Shown here: positions 38,676-47,569 of the stretch, one piece after another
Numbering within the stretch: position 1 is the stretch's first letter
How the letters are laid out: each line of letters starts with the position of its first letter
From: Oscillospiraceae bacterium
Lineage (GTDB): Bacteria > Bacillota > Clostridia > Oscillospirales > Ruminococcaceae
Length of the DNA stretch: 64,000 nt
Direction of reading: 5' to 3'
NCBI GenBank assembly: GCA_021201135.1
Contig: JAJQGT010000009.1
Location: 174,715 to 238,714 of the forward strand
Position numbers and translations under genes: made by a program
Notes under the pieces: model-generated
Database searches by the model: none
What the model saw: only the letters and a program-made list of their open reading frames with translations
What the model was told of the DNA's origin: nothing

Positions 38676-39096
38676 CTCCGATTATTGTTATCTTTCGGGA
38701 GCTCTCCCCCGTCACTTCGAAATCAATGATGGTCGTGCTGTCGGGGAGTTCAGAGGCTATATTCTCGCTCCATTCTATTGCCAGAACGGCATCGCTCTCG
38801 AGATAGTCGTAGAAGCCGATGGATTCGAGTTCATCACTGTCAGCGATTCTATACATGTCGAAGTGGTAAAGAGGCGTCTTTTTGGGCTCGGAATACTCGT
38901 TGACGATGGCGAACGTCGGACTGCTCACGTCGTCCCGAAGCCCCAAGCCGACCGCCAAGCCGTGGGTAAAAGTCGTTTTCCCGGCGCCGAGCCCTCCGCG
39001 AAAAGCGACAACGTCGCCGCCGTGAAGTAGCTTCCCGACAGCCTCACCAAGAGCTATCGTCTCATCAGCCGAATTTGTTTCAAAAATCCTTGTCAT
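38647..39096 (-). CDS. tsaE: tRNA threonylcarbamoyladenosine biosynthesis ATPase TsaE
   Basis: GGLGAGKTTFTHGLA, SSPTFAIVNEY. Confidence 0.95.
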   Translation of the reverse strand: MTRIFETNSADETIALGEAVGKLLHGGDVVAFRGGLGAGKTTFTHGLAVGLGLRDDVSSPTFAIVNEYSEPKKTPLYHFDMYRIADSDELESIGFYDYLESDAVLAIEWSENIASELPDSTTIIDFEVTGESSRKITIIGDDRFDNIGH

Positions 39097-39582
39097 TCAG
39101 TATCCGAACTTTCCTTCTATCGAATCGTCGTTCAATATCCAATCGAAAACGTCGATTACGCGATAATTTTCGTCGTCATCGCGGATTATGACCCGCTCGA
39201 TTCCGGCGTTGATTACGACGCGCTTGCACATCGAGCAACACGACGAATTCCTTATGTATTCGCCGGTGGAGACTTCCCTTCCGCAGAGATATAGCGACGC
39301 GCCAATCATGCTTTCACGAGGTGCGTTGATGATGGCGTTCATCTCGGCGTGGACGGAGCGGCAAAGCTCGTATCTTTCGCCTCTCGGGATATTGAGCTGT
39401 GTGCGGACGCAATAGCCGAGATCTGTGCAGTTTTTTCTGCCCCTCGGTGCTCCGACATAGCCGGTCGATATAATCTGGTCGTTTTTGACGATTACCGCAC
39501 CGTATCTCCTCCTCAGGCAGGTTCCCCTTTCGGAAACCGCATCGGCGATGTCGAGGTAATAATTAATCTTGTCTCTACGCAT
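39097..39582 (-). CDS. dCMP deaminase / cytidine-deoxycytidylate deaminase
   Basis: SVHAEMNAIINAPRESM...SCCSMCKRVVINAGI. Confidence 0.9.
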   Translation of the reverse strand: MRRDKINYYLDIADAVSERGTCLRRRYGAVIVKNDQIISTGYVGAPRGRKNCTDLGYCVRTQLNIPRGERYELCRSVHAEMNAIINAPRESMIGASLYLCGREVSTGEYIRNSSCCSMCKRVVINAGIERVIIRDDDENYRVIDVFDWILNDDSIEGKFGY

Positions 39583-39698
39583 GGTATCGCTCCTCTCCGG
39601 GTAATTCTTTATTATAGTGTAGCACATTTCGGGGAGATATGCAAGAGGTTTAGTCTGTGACAGCCCTGTGAAATAAGCACGAAAAGTAAAATTTTCTC

Positions 39699-39727
39699 TT
39701 GAAAATTGAGCAGATAGAGGGTATAAT
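39699..39727 (+). promoter_or_regulatory. Promoter (TTGAAA-17-TATAAT) upstream of rsmE
   Basis: Direct motif match. Confidence 0.65.
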
Positions 39728-39767
39728 TTATTCGTAAGAAAAGCGATTTTATCGGAAAGGGAAAATA

Positions 39768-40486
39768 ATGCCGAGATTTTTTGCTTCTCAGCCGCCGCAG
39801 GGCGGTATCATAACCATCGACGGGGCTGATGCTCAGCACATCGGAAAGTCGCTTCGGATGGCCGTCGGGGACGAACTCACCGTCTGCTGCGACGGGGTCG
39901 ACTATCAATGTGAGATTATTGGGATAACCCGTGAGGACGTAACTTTGAAAGTCATCGGCGAATGCCCGTCAAGCGAGCCGAACATTGAGCTGACGCTCTT
40001 TATGGCAATGCCGAAGCTTGACAAGCTTGAACTCATCGTTCAGAAATCAGTTGAATTGGGAACAGTCCGGATTTGTCCGGTGTTGACGAAAAGATGCGTT
40101 TCCCGTCCCGATAACGAGCGATTCAAGTCGAAACGTGAACGCCTGCAGAAGATAGCTCTCGAGGCGGCGAAGCAGTCGGGACGAGGGATTATCCCAAGGT
40201 TTCGGACATAATGAGCTTTGACGAGTGCCTGAAAGAGATGGCGGCGATGGACTTGGGGATAGTCTGCTACGAAAAGGGCGGAGTCAGTCTCAAGGACATA
40301 GATATCCCCGAAAGTTCGAAAATCGGGCTGTTTATCGGCTCGGAGGGCGGATTTGAACCGTCGGAAATAGGAAAGCTCGAAGAGAGCGGAGTAAAAAAAG
40401 TCTGGCTCGGAGACAGGATTCTAAGATGCGAGACCGCACCGATTGCGGCGACCGCCATTATCATGTTTTTGACCGGTAATATGTAA
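39768..40486 (+). pseudogene. rsmE: 16S rRNA (uracil-1498-N3)-methyltransferase, split by a 1-nt frame disruption
   Basis: ORF 39768..40211 (MPRFFASQPPQGG...EAAKQSGRGIIP) and ORF 40211..40486 (MSFDECLKEM...IGSEGGFEPSEI); frames fuse as GIIP-KVSDIMSFDECL if one base is added near 40199. Confidence 0.85.
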
Positions 40487-40555
40487 ATGGGTATTGCATT
40501 TTTCTCAAATGTGTGCTATATTAAACTTAAGAAAAACTGAAGGAGATGTTTTCAG

Positions 40556-41182
40556 ATGGGTAATGTATTTAAAATAGCTATTGGAATAGGTGCGGCTGCT
40601 GCCGCTGCTGCTCTCGGCTTCGCCCTTGCAAAGAAGGTTCGCGATGACGAGGAAATCGACGACACCGAGGATTTCGAGGGTCTTGACGACGTAGATACCT
40701 GCGATTGTGAGGACTGTGAGGCCTGGGACGGCGAAGAGTGCACATGCGACCACGCCTGCGAAAAGGACGATGACGAGTGCGAATGTGATGACGACGAGTG
40801 CGAATGCGACGAATGTGACGACGATGAGTGCGAGTGCGACTGCGACGAATGCAAAGATCACGGTCAGGACATCTCCGAGGCTGTCAACAGCATCGTTGAC
40901 GGCGTCATGAGCGGAATTGTCATTGCCGCCGACAAGGCAAGCGAATGGGCTTCCGTCATTGCCGACAAGGTCGCCGAAAAGCTCGAAGAGCGTCACGAGA
41001 TGGAGTACACCATCGAGTGGGACGACGATGACGAGGATGAAGACGAAGACGAGGACGAAAAGCCCGACGTTCCCGAATCTGTGGACGAAACCTTGAAAGC
41101 CGCCGCAGAGGTTGCCGAGGACATTCAGGAAGCCGTCGAGGACATCAATGTTCATGACGACGAGACGCATGATGAAGGCTGA
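40556..41182 (+). CDS. Hypothetical membrane-anchored Cys/Asp/Glu-rich protein
   Basis: N-terminal Ala/Gly-rich TM, then repeated DDECECD motifs, then acidic tail. Confidence 0.75.
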   Translation: MGNVFKIAIGIGAAAAAAALGFALAKKVRDDEEIDDTEDFEGLDDVDTCDCEDCEAWDGEECTCDHACEKDDDECECDDDECECDECDDDECECDCDECKDHGQDISEAVNSIVDGVMSGIVIAADKASEWASVIADKVAEKLEERHEMEYTIEWDDDDEDEDEDEDEKPDVPESVDETLKAAAEVAEDIQEAVEDINVHDDETHDEG

Positions 41183-41208
41183 TTTCTCAACTAAATCCAA
41201 ATACAAAT

Positions 41209-41238
41209 AGGCAGAGCACTTTGTGCCCTGCCTATTTT
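41209..41238. terminator. Rho-independent terminator
   Basis: aggcagagcactttgtgccctgcctatttt. Confidence 0.65.
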
Positions 41239-41247
41239 CGTTTCACA

Positions 41248-42141
41248 CTACCACAGCAAAAACTCAGCCGAATGTGAGCCCGATGTAACAACGTAATATA
41301 GAGAATCTTCCGACTCTATTACCTCTTCCGGCACGGAAAACAGCAGATATCCCGATACGGTAACAAGAGGATTCAGGCTCTCATATGTCAAGTCGTCACT
41401 CATTCCCGTGATTGTCGCACTGTATTCATATTTACCGTCATAGACAATCTTGGAATTGGTCGAATAACCTTGGAAATACTCCAGCGATTCCGAATTATTC
41501 TTTATTGTCAGACTTATCTTCACATACTTGCATCCCTCATCAGGTGTATATGACAGTATGCCAATGTTTAATTTATCCAAAACCTCGACATCGGTTATTG
41601 TCACTTTCCAGTCACCGACCGTTTTTGTTTCAGTGTCAAAGGTTGGTTCTTCCTCGACAACATCATCTTCTGATTCAGTAGAAGACGTACTGACGCTATT
41701 TTCTGAATTGCTCTTGGAAGAAGAATCATCGGAGCTATTGCTATTTACAATGGCTATAATAAAGCCTGCAATTATTAAAATAAGTAGTACTGCTACAAAA
41801 GACGTCAAACAACTGCCACGATTAGATTTCGAACTCTTTTGCACGCTGTTTTCTAATGCACCATCGGTTACTTCAAGATTGGACGGGCTTTTCATCTCGA
41901 CATTTACTCTATAAACGGTATCGGTCTCCATTATGCGTACCTGTGCATGAACTTCTTTTTTGTCATTTACAAAGCTTAAAGAATGCAAACCGTCTGTTGT
42001 CCATGTTTCCACGGTGCCACCGTTTTTAAGGTCTCCTACCGGTCGCCCATCAAGATAAACTTTGTGCTTGATGGCACTGCCGGTAACTTTTGATTTTCTT
42101 GATATGACAAGCTGTTTGTAATTATTCTCGTCCATTTTCAT
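41248..42141 (-). CDS. Hypothetical membrane protein, DUF4352-like C-terminal domain
   Basis: Single TM (SCLTSFVAVLLILIIAGFIIAIV), Ser-rich linker, extracellular beta domain. Confidence 0.55.
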   Translation of the reverse strand: MKMDENNYKQLVISRKSKVTGSAIKHKVYLDGRPVGDLKNGGTVETWTTDGLHSLSFVNDKKEVHAQVRIMETDTVYRVNVEMKSPSNLEVTDGALENSVQKSSKSNRGSCLTSFVAVLLILIIAGFIIAIVNSNSSDDSSSKSNSENSVSTSSTESEDDVVEEEPTFDTETKTVGDWKVTITDVEVLDKLNIGILSYTPDEGCKYVKISLTIKNNSESLEYFQGYSTNSKIVYDGKYEYSATITGMSDDLTYESLNPLVTVSGYLLFSVPEEVIESEDSLYYVVTSGSHSAEFLLW

Positions 42142-42207
42142 AGTCCTCCGCAGTCAATTTATTTTTATCGGCATTAGCACCGACAGTAACCTGAATTATA
42201 TTTTTTA

Positions 42208-42348
42208 ACAAAAAATCCCCCTCAGAAAACTAAGGAGGAAAAAGAAAACCTCCTGAACACTATTTGTGTCGGAGGTCGATACGGGTAACTGCCGCAGGCA
42301 GTTACCCCCCCGCTGAATTAACAACAGCCAAACTGACTGTATAATTAT
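42208..42348 (-). ncRNA. Putative standalone structured ncRNA
   Basis: Reverse strand promoter TTGACA-17-TACAAT (42355-42383), hairpins GGGTAACTGCC-TGC-GGCAGTTACCC and CCTCCGACAC-AAATA-GTGTTCAGGAGG, terminator CCTCCTTAGTTTTCTGAGGGGGATTTTTT. Confidence 0.6.
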
Positions 42349-42432
42349 ATAATTATTGTATCACATAGTTACCGACTTGTCAACAGCCCTGACACGCTTT
42401 TCTTGGTCACATGCTAAAACTATCTGAAATTA

Positions 42433-42461
42433 TTGACTAACCCGACAAATTCTGATATACT
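42433..42461 (+). promoter_or_regulatory. Promoter (TTGACT-17-TATACT) of Phd/PIN module
   Basis: Direct motif match. Confidence 0.6.
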
Positions 42462-42492
42462 ATTGTTAAAACACTTGAGAGGAGAATCTGCC

Positions 42493-42708
42493 GTGTTCAT
42501 CAGCGTAACTGAACTTAAGGATAATCTCAACAAATACCTCACATTAGCCGCCACCGAAGACATCTATATCACCCGCAACGGCAAAACCATCGCCAAGCTC
42601 ACTTCTCCATATCAAGACAAGCTCAAAATTCTCGATGAACTGGCAGGCAGTATTCCTGATACCATCACTCTTGAAGAAGCGAGAGAAGAGAGGCTCAGTA
42701 AGATATGA
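42493..42708 (+). CDS. Phd/YefM-family antitoxin (GTG start)
   Basis: FISVTELKDNLNKYLTLAATEDIYITRNGKTIAKL. Confidence 0.88.
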   Translation: MFISVTELKDNLNKYLTLAATEDIYITRNGKTIAKLTSPYQDKLKILDELAGSIPDTITLEEAREERLSKI

Positions 42709-43136
42709 CCGCTTTGATTGATACCTGTGTCATAATGGATTTTCTTCAAAATCGGCAACCGTTTTTTGATGATGCTTATGCGGTTCTTCGTATGGCAGTC
42801 ATAGGTGAGTTTGATGGGTATATAACCGCAAAATCTGCGGCTGATATTCATTATCTCACACGTCGATGTACTCACAGCGAGGAGGAAAGCAGAGCGAATC
42901 TGAATAAGCTACTTTCAATTGTTATACTTCTCGATACTACAGCGGAGGATGTATTTCATGCATTGACTTCCGACGTTTCAGATTTTGAAGATGCCATCAT
43001 GATTGAAACGGGAATACGTTGTAAAGCGGATTGCATCATCACCCGCAACACAAAAGATTTCAAAGATTCACCCATAAAAGTCCTTACTCCGGCGGAGTTT
43101 ATCAAAACCGTTGAAGCGAAAGATTTTGAAGAATAA
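42705..43136 (+). CDS. PIN domain (VapC-like) toxin
   Basis: MTALIDTCVIMDFLQNRQPF...DFEDAIMIETGIRCKADCIITRNTKDF; ATGA overlap with antitoxin. Confidence 0.9.
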   Translation: MTALIDTCVIMDFLQNRQPFFDDAYAVLRMAVIGEFDGYITAKSAADIHYLTRRCTHSEEESRANLNKLLSIVILLDTTAEDVFHALTSDVSDFEDAIMIETGIRCKADCIITRNTKDFKDSPIKVLTPAEFIKTVEAKDFEE

Positions 43137-43222
43137 TTTAATTCCAGCCCTGACTCTTTGGAGTTGGGGCTGGTTTTGTGGGAATTTTGAATCCAACCGC
43201 AAAAATTCTGTGTCTATAAGTA

Positions 43223-43236
43223 TGAAAACGTTTTCA
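43223..43236. promoter_or_regulatory. Perfect palindrome TGAAAACGTTTTCA (cre/LacI-family-type operator), copy 1
   Basis: Matches TGWAANCGNTNWCA; identical element at 45898-45911. Confidence 0.65.
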
Positions 43237-43261
43237 AATCAATTCGAAAGAGGTGATGGTG

Positions 43262-43816
43262 ATGATTGACGAAAGACGGCTCCTCAGGAGGCTCGCTTCG
43301 GGCGACGAGGAGGCTTTCCGGGAGATTGTTTCCGGCTACAGCCGCTACGTTTCCACGGTGATTGCGAATCAGCTCCGGGACTTCGAAAACACCACCGTCA
43401 TCGAAGAGCTTTCGGCGGATGTGTTCTTTGAACTCTGGCGGAACCGCGAGAACCTCACCACCCCGCACCTTCGTGGCTGGCTCTCAGCCGTTGCGAGAAA
43501 CAAAGCGAAGAACTACATACGCACCCAAAAGCTCGTCTGCGAAAGCCTTGACGACAGCATCGCCGAGAACATTATCGACCTCTCGGACGAATTCTCTGCT
43601 CTTGAAAAAGAAGAGCAGGCAAAAGAACTCCGTCTTGCCATCGGGAAGCTCCGCAAGCCCGAGCGTGAGGTGCTCCTTCGGTACTACTATTACAACCAGA
43701 CGGTTGCAATTATCGCCGAAGAAACCGGCACCAACGTCGCCACCGTCAAGACAAGGCTTCAAAGAGGACGGGCAAAGCTCAAAGAAATCTTAGAAAAGGG
43801 AGGCTTTTCAAAGTGA
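43262..43816 (+). CDS. RNA polymerase sigma-70 family (ECF-type) sigma factor
   Basis: FREIVSGYSRYVSTVIANQLRDF..., sigma region 2 and region 4. Confidence 0.9.
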   Translation: MIDERRLLRRLASGDEEAFREIVSGYSRYVSTVIANQLRDFENTTVIEELSADVFFELWRNRENLTTPHLRGWLSAVARNKAKNYIRTQKLVCESLDDSIAENIIDLSDEFSALEKEEQAKELRLAIGKLRKPEREVLLRYYYYNQTVAIIAEETGTNVATVKTRLQRGRAKLKEILEKGGFSK

Positions 43817-45675
43817 AGAAACTTTACAGTGACCTTCTCGACAGCTACGGCGAGGAGAAAATCCGGCTCAAAAAAGCCCCCGCCGTCAGCAGTGACAGAA
43901 TTTATGCTTTGGCGAACACCAAGGCGGGAAAGGAAAACGTTCTTATGGAGAAAAAACACAATAGATTACCAATAGTGCTCGCTGTAGTGGTTGCGGCTGT
44001 GCTTCTGATGGGCGCAGGATATCTGGTTGCATACAACAGCATAACCGACTTTTTCGTGCGACACTGGGAAGACATGACCGACACGGAAATAACCGACGAG
44101 CATCTTGCGGTTATAGAAAGCTTCAGTCAGGAAATCGGCTTAAGTCAGAAATCGGACGGCGTGACCATCACGGTCGATTCGGCGGCAGTCGGTGGAGACA
44201 CGTTCTACGTCCTCTTTGCAGTTGAGTGCAACTCGGTTGAATTTGCGACCACCAGAAGCCCGAGCTTTGACGAGTGCAGATGGGACATCACAAACTCTTC
44301 CGCCACAGTACAGAGCGGTGGTCTGATGTGGAGTGGCACAGACGAAAACAACGTGACCTATTTCGTGTTGGAAGGCAGTATTGACATAACCGACGAGAAT
44401 GAACCCATCGCTATCTCGGTTCACCTCGCAGGACTTCACACTAACAAAGACTCAACCAACGAAGAATATCCGGACACCTATCTCGGCGGCAGTTGGGACT
44501 TCGAGTTCACTCTTGAACAGAACACTCTTAATTCTCTTAGCCTCTTGGAAGACGGCGAAAGAAAAACTATCACTATTAAGATGTTAGATCCCGACGTCGA
44601 TTCAGGAGTGTATCCTTACAGAGATGTAACAGTTGACATCACAAGCGTCACCGTCAACGAGTTCAGTGCGACAGTGACCTACGATGTCTCCTCAGCTTCC
44701 GTCCCGTCTGATATCTACAGTTTCTGTTGTAATTACAGAGATGATGTATATGCTGTCATGCAGGACGGCAGTGAGATTGTTACTTACTTTTGGGCAGAAG
44801 ACCTCAATGCCGACTTGGCAGGTACAGAAATAACCATAAAAAGTCTCTGGTACTCGGTAATCGACCTGAGCGAGCTCAAGGCGATCAGAATTGGGGATAC
44901 GGAATTTTATGTCAATACCGAAGAATCCGAAGCAATCGAAAGCTCCGTGCAGGAAATCGGCATTACCGAGACTATAGAGTCCGACATCACCGTCACCGTT
45001 GATTCTGCTATGGCAAGTAAGAACGAGATGTATTTCTTGCTCAGAATCGAGGGCGAAAGCATTGAGGGAGCATTAGACCCGAGCGAACACTGGTACTTTG
45101 ACAGTTGCCACTTCGATATTGTCAACGCAATCACCGCCAACTACAACACCTGCGACTTGTGGCGTTACGAAGAAGACGGCGTTTATTACTGGCTCTGGGA
45201 GTGCAACTACGAGACATTAAGTGAAGATGTAACATCAATAGATTGCACTCTTGACTTGGGTGCACTACATTCAAATGCTTTCTTTGACGGCGATGTGGTG
45301 TTTGACGGCTCATGGAGCTTTGAGTTCACGGTTGACATCGGAGATATTACCGCCATAAGCCTGACTACCGAAATTCCCGGAATCTCGGAGTTGGAAATCA
45401 CAGAATTCGGAAGCAGTTATCTCTACACAATAACAGACGATACGGATTATCCCGTGTACTTGGTTGCAGTCATGAAGGACGGCACCGAAGTAAACTCCAC
45501 CGGTGGAACCGGCTATGTAGAGCGTGACGAAAACGGCGACCGCCTCATGAATTACTCCTACTCACACTACTATTACCAGTGGGCAGTGCCTATCGACCTT
45601 GACGAAGTCGATTATCTCTACTTTGTGGATGGTGCGGGAGATTTCATTGAGGGAACAATAATTGACTTTGGATGA
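43813..45675 (+). CDS. DUF4179 domain-containing membrane protein (likely anti-sigma partner)
   Basis: Overlapping start with sigma gene, single TM near residue 55, DUF4179-like extracellular domain. Confidence 0.75.
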   Translation: MKKLYSDLLDSYGEEKIRLKKAPAVSSDRIYALANTKAGKENVLMEKKHNRLPIVLAVVVAAVLLMGAGYLVAYNSITDFFVRHWEDMTDTEITDEHLAVIESFSQEIGLSQKSDGVTITVDSAAVGGDTFYVLFAVECNSVEFATTRSPSFDECRWDITNSSATVQSGGLMWSGTDENNVTYFVLEGSIDITDENEPIAISVHLAGLHTNKDSTNEEYPDTYLGGSWDFEFTLEQNTLNSLSLLEDGERKTITIKMLDPDVDSGVYPYRDVTVDITSVTVNEFSATVTYDVSSASVPSDIYSFCCNYRDDVYAVMQDGSEIVTYFWAEDLNADLAGTEITIKSLWYSVIDLSELKAIRIGDTEFYVNTEESEAIESSVQEIGITETIESDITVTVDSAMASKNEMYFLLRIEGESIEGALDPSEHWYFDSCHFDIVNAITANYNTCDLWRYEEDGVYYWLWECNYETLSEDVTSIDCTLDLGALHSNAFFDGDVVFDGSWSFEFTVDIGDITAISLTTEIPGISELEITEFGSSYLYTITDDTDYPVYLVAVMKDGTEVNSTGGTGYVERDENGDRLMNYSYSHYYYQWAVPIDLDEVDYLYFVDGAGDFIEGTIIDFG

Positions 45676-45682
45676 CCTTCAG

Positions 45683-45823
45683 AAACCCCTCCACCACCGC
45701 CTTCGGCGGCGGTCCCCCTCCCCTTTCAGGGGAGGCTTTTTTTGTTCTCTCAAAAGTTTGTGCAGAAAGCAAAAAGGCTCCCCTGAAAGGGGAGCTGGCG
45801 CCCGAAGGGCGACTGAGGGGTTT
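45683..45823. repeat. Palindromic MITE-like intergenic repeat, copy 3 (full)
   Basis: AAACCCCTCCACCACCGCCTTCGGCGGCGG...GGCGCCCGAAGGGCGACTGAGGGGTTT. Confidence 0.85.
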
Positions 45824-45897
45824 ACTCCTCATCGCAAATCTGCTAAAATAAAATCAGATTTTTGCACCCAAAATATGATTTTGCGTGTCTCTTATTA

Positions 45898-45911
45898 TGA
45901 AAACGTTTTCA
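45898..45911. promoter_or_regulatory. Perfect palindrome TGAAAACGTTTTCA, copy 2
   Basis: Same element and flanks as at 43223. Confidence 0.65.
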
Positions 45912-45938
45912 AATCCAATCGGAAAGTGAGGGTGAGGG

Positions 45939-46499
45939 ATGGACGATTCAAGGCTTGTGAAGCGGCTTCGGAGCGGGGACGAGAGTGTTCTTGCGGAGGT
46001 TATTTTTAAGTACAACCGATATGTCTCCACTGTCGTGGCGAATCAGCTCCGGGATTTCAATAATACCGCAGTGATTGAAGAGCTCGCGTCGGATGTGTTC
46101 TTTGAGCTCTGGCGGAACCGGGATCGGCTCACCTCCTCTCACCTGAAAGGCTGGCTCGGCACCGTTGCCCGCAACAAGGCGAAAAACTACATACGGGCTC
46201 AGAAGCTTCGGACGGAGAGCCTTGACGAAAGAACAGATGACGACCTCGATGATTTTGTCGCCGTCTCGGAGGAGTTTCTCGGGCTCGAGAAAGAGGAACA
46301 GGCTCGGGAGCTTCGGCTCGCTCTTAAGAAGCTCAAACGGCATGAGAGGGAGACGGTCGTCCGGTACTACTTCTATAACCAGACAGTGGCGAAAATCTCG
46401 GAGGAGACCGGCACGAATGTTGAAACGGTCAAGTCGAGGCTCCGACGAGGGCGTGACAGCCTGAAAGAAATTCTTGAAAAGGGAGGCTTTTCAAAATGA
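45939..46499 (+). CDS. RNA polymerase sigma-70 family sigma factor, paralog of 43262..43816
   Basis: NRYVSTVVANQLRDFNNTAVIEELASDVFFELWRNRDRLT highly similar to first copy. Confidence 0.9.
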   Translation: MDDSRLVKRLRSGDESVLAEVIFKYNRYVSTVVANQLRDFNNTAVIEELASDVFFELWRNRDRLTSSHLKGWLGTVARNKAKNYIRAQKLRTESLDERTDDDLDDFVAVSEEFLGLEKEEQARELRLALKKLKRHERETVVRYYFYNQTVAKISEETGTNVETVKSRLRRGRDSLKEILEKGGFSK

Positions 46500-47503
46500 A
46501 TGTGAATCTTAAAGACGTTTTCGACTGCTACAGCGACGAAAATACCCGGCTCGGTGAGACTCCGTCGGTCAGTGACGACCGGGTCTGCGCACTCACAAAT
46601 ACGAAGCTCGGGAGAGAAAATGCGGTTTTCAAAAAGAGATTAAGAAAGTACCCGGTTATACTTGCGGCTGTAGTGGCGGTGGTCATGCTGATGGGCGCCG
46701 GCTTCGTCGCCGCCAGTGACAGCATCGACGGTTGGTTCAAGACCCGATGGGAAGAGGTCACCGGGGAGGAAATGAGCGACGAGCACTACGAGACGATTGC
46801 AAGCCTGAGCCAGTATATCGGGCTGAGTGAAACCTCGGACGGCGTCACCGTGAGTATAGACTCGGCGACGGTCGGCGACGATGTTGCGTATGTTCTGATT
46901 ACTACGGAATGTGACAGTGGCAAGTTCACAACCACCGGCACCAGCACGTTCGGAATCTGGGAAGTCTATGTCAATTCAAATCGCAAAGGCGGTGGTATAG
47001 GCAGAATTGCCGTTGACGAAAACGGGAAAGCATACTATCTTGACGAAATCAACCTTACGAACATTGACAGCGACGAACCGCTCGAGGTGAGCATCCATCT
47101 CGGAAATCTCAACGCTCTCATATACTCAAACGAAGACGGCTCTCCAATCTGGTACTCCGGCGACGGCGAATGGAGCTTTGAGTTCACGCTCGAAAGAACC
47201 GAAACGAAGACCATCGACCTTACCGATAAATTGCCGTGGACAGGCGTGACAAAGCTGACCGTCACGGAGTTCGGAGTTGTTGCCACCTATGACAGCGAAT
47301 CGGACGACGTCCCAAGAATCATCCGCTACAATCACATGAAGATTTACGCCGTGATGGAGGACGGAACCGAGATGCAAGTCAACTCCACATCCAGCTCCGG
47401 CTATACCGGCATCATAGACTCCTACTACTTCTGGGAGGTGCCCATTGACCTTGACGAGGTTGTGGCAATCAGGATTGGCGATGATGTGATTGAGGTGAAC
47501 TAG
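46496..47503 (+). CDS. DUF4179 domain-containing membrane protein, paralog
   Basis: Shared ITSLSQYIGLSETSDGVTVSIDSATVGDD-type segment with 43813..45675; overlaps sigma gene. Confidence 0.75.
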   Translation: MNVNLKDVFDCYSDENTRLGETPSVSDDRVCALTNTKLGRENAVFKKRLRKYPVILAAVVAVVMLMGAGFVAASDSIDGWFKTRWEEVTGEEMSDEHYETIASLSQYIGLSETSDGVTVSIDSATVGDDVAYVLITTECDSGKFTTTGTSTFGIWEVYVNSNRKGGGIGRIAVDENGKAYYLDEINLTNIDSDEPLEVSIHLGNLNALIYSNEDGSPIWYSGDGEWSFEFTLERTETKTIDLTDKLPWTGVTKLTVTEFGVVATYDSESDDVPRIIRYNHMKIYAVMEDGTEMQVNSTSSSGYTGIIDSYYFWEVPIDLDEVVAIRIGDDVIEVN

Positions 47504-47528
47504 TTACACCCCTATACAAATAAAATTA

Positions 47529-47565
47529 GCCCCGAAGATTGGCGACCTTCGGGGCGATTTTTTTG
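47529..47565. terminator. Rho-independent terminator
   Basis: agccccgaagattggcgaccttcggggcgattttttt. Confidence 0.7.
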
Positions 47566-47569
47566 CTTA

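Noticed and set aside
40505-41206. 233-aa reverse ORF rich in Val/Leu/Phe
   Set aside because: Mirror of the GAC/GAG-rich acidic repeat gene; low complexity artefact
45644-45832. Short ORFs crossing the palindromic repeats (also 23577..23864, 45662..46009)
   Set aside because: Translation of repeat DNA (PPKAVVEG..., MLTTPPPPPS...); no evidence of coding
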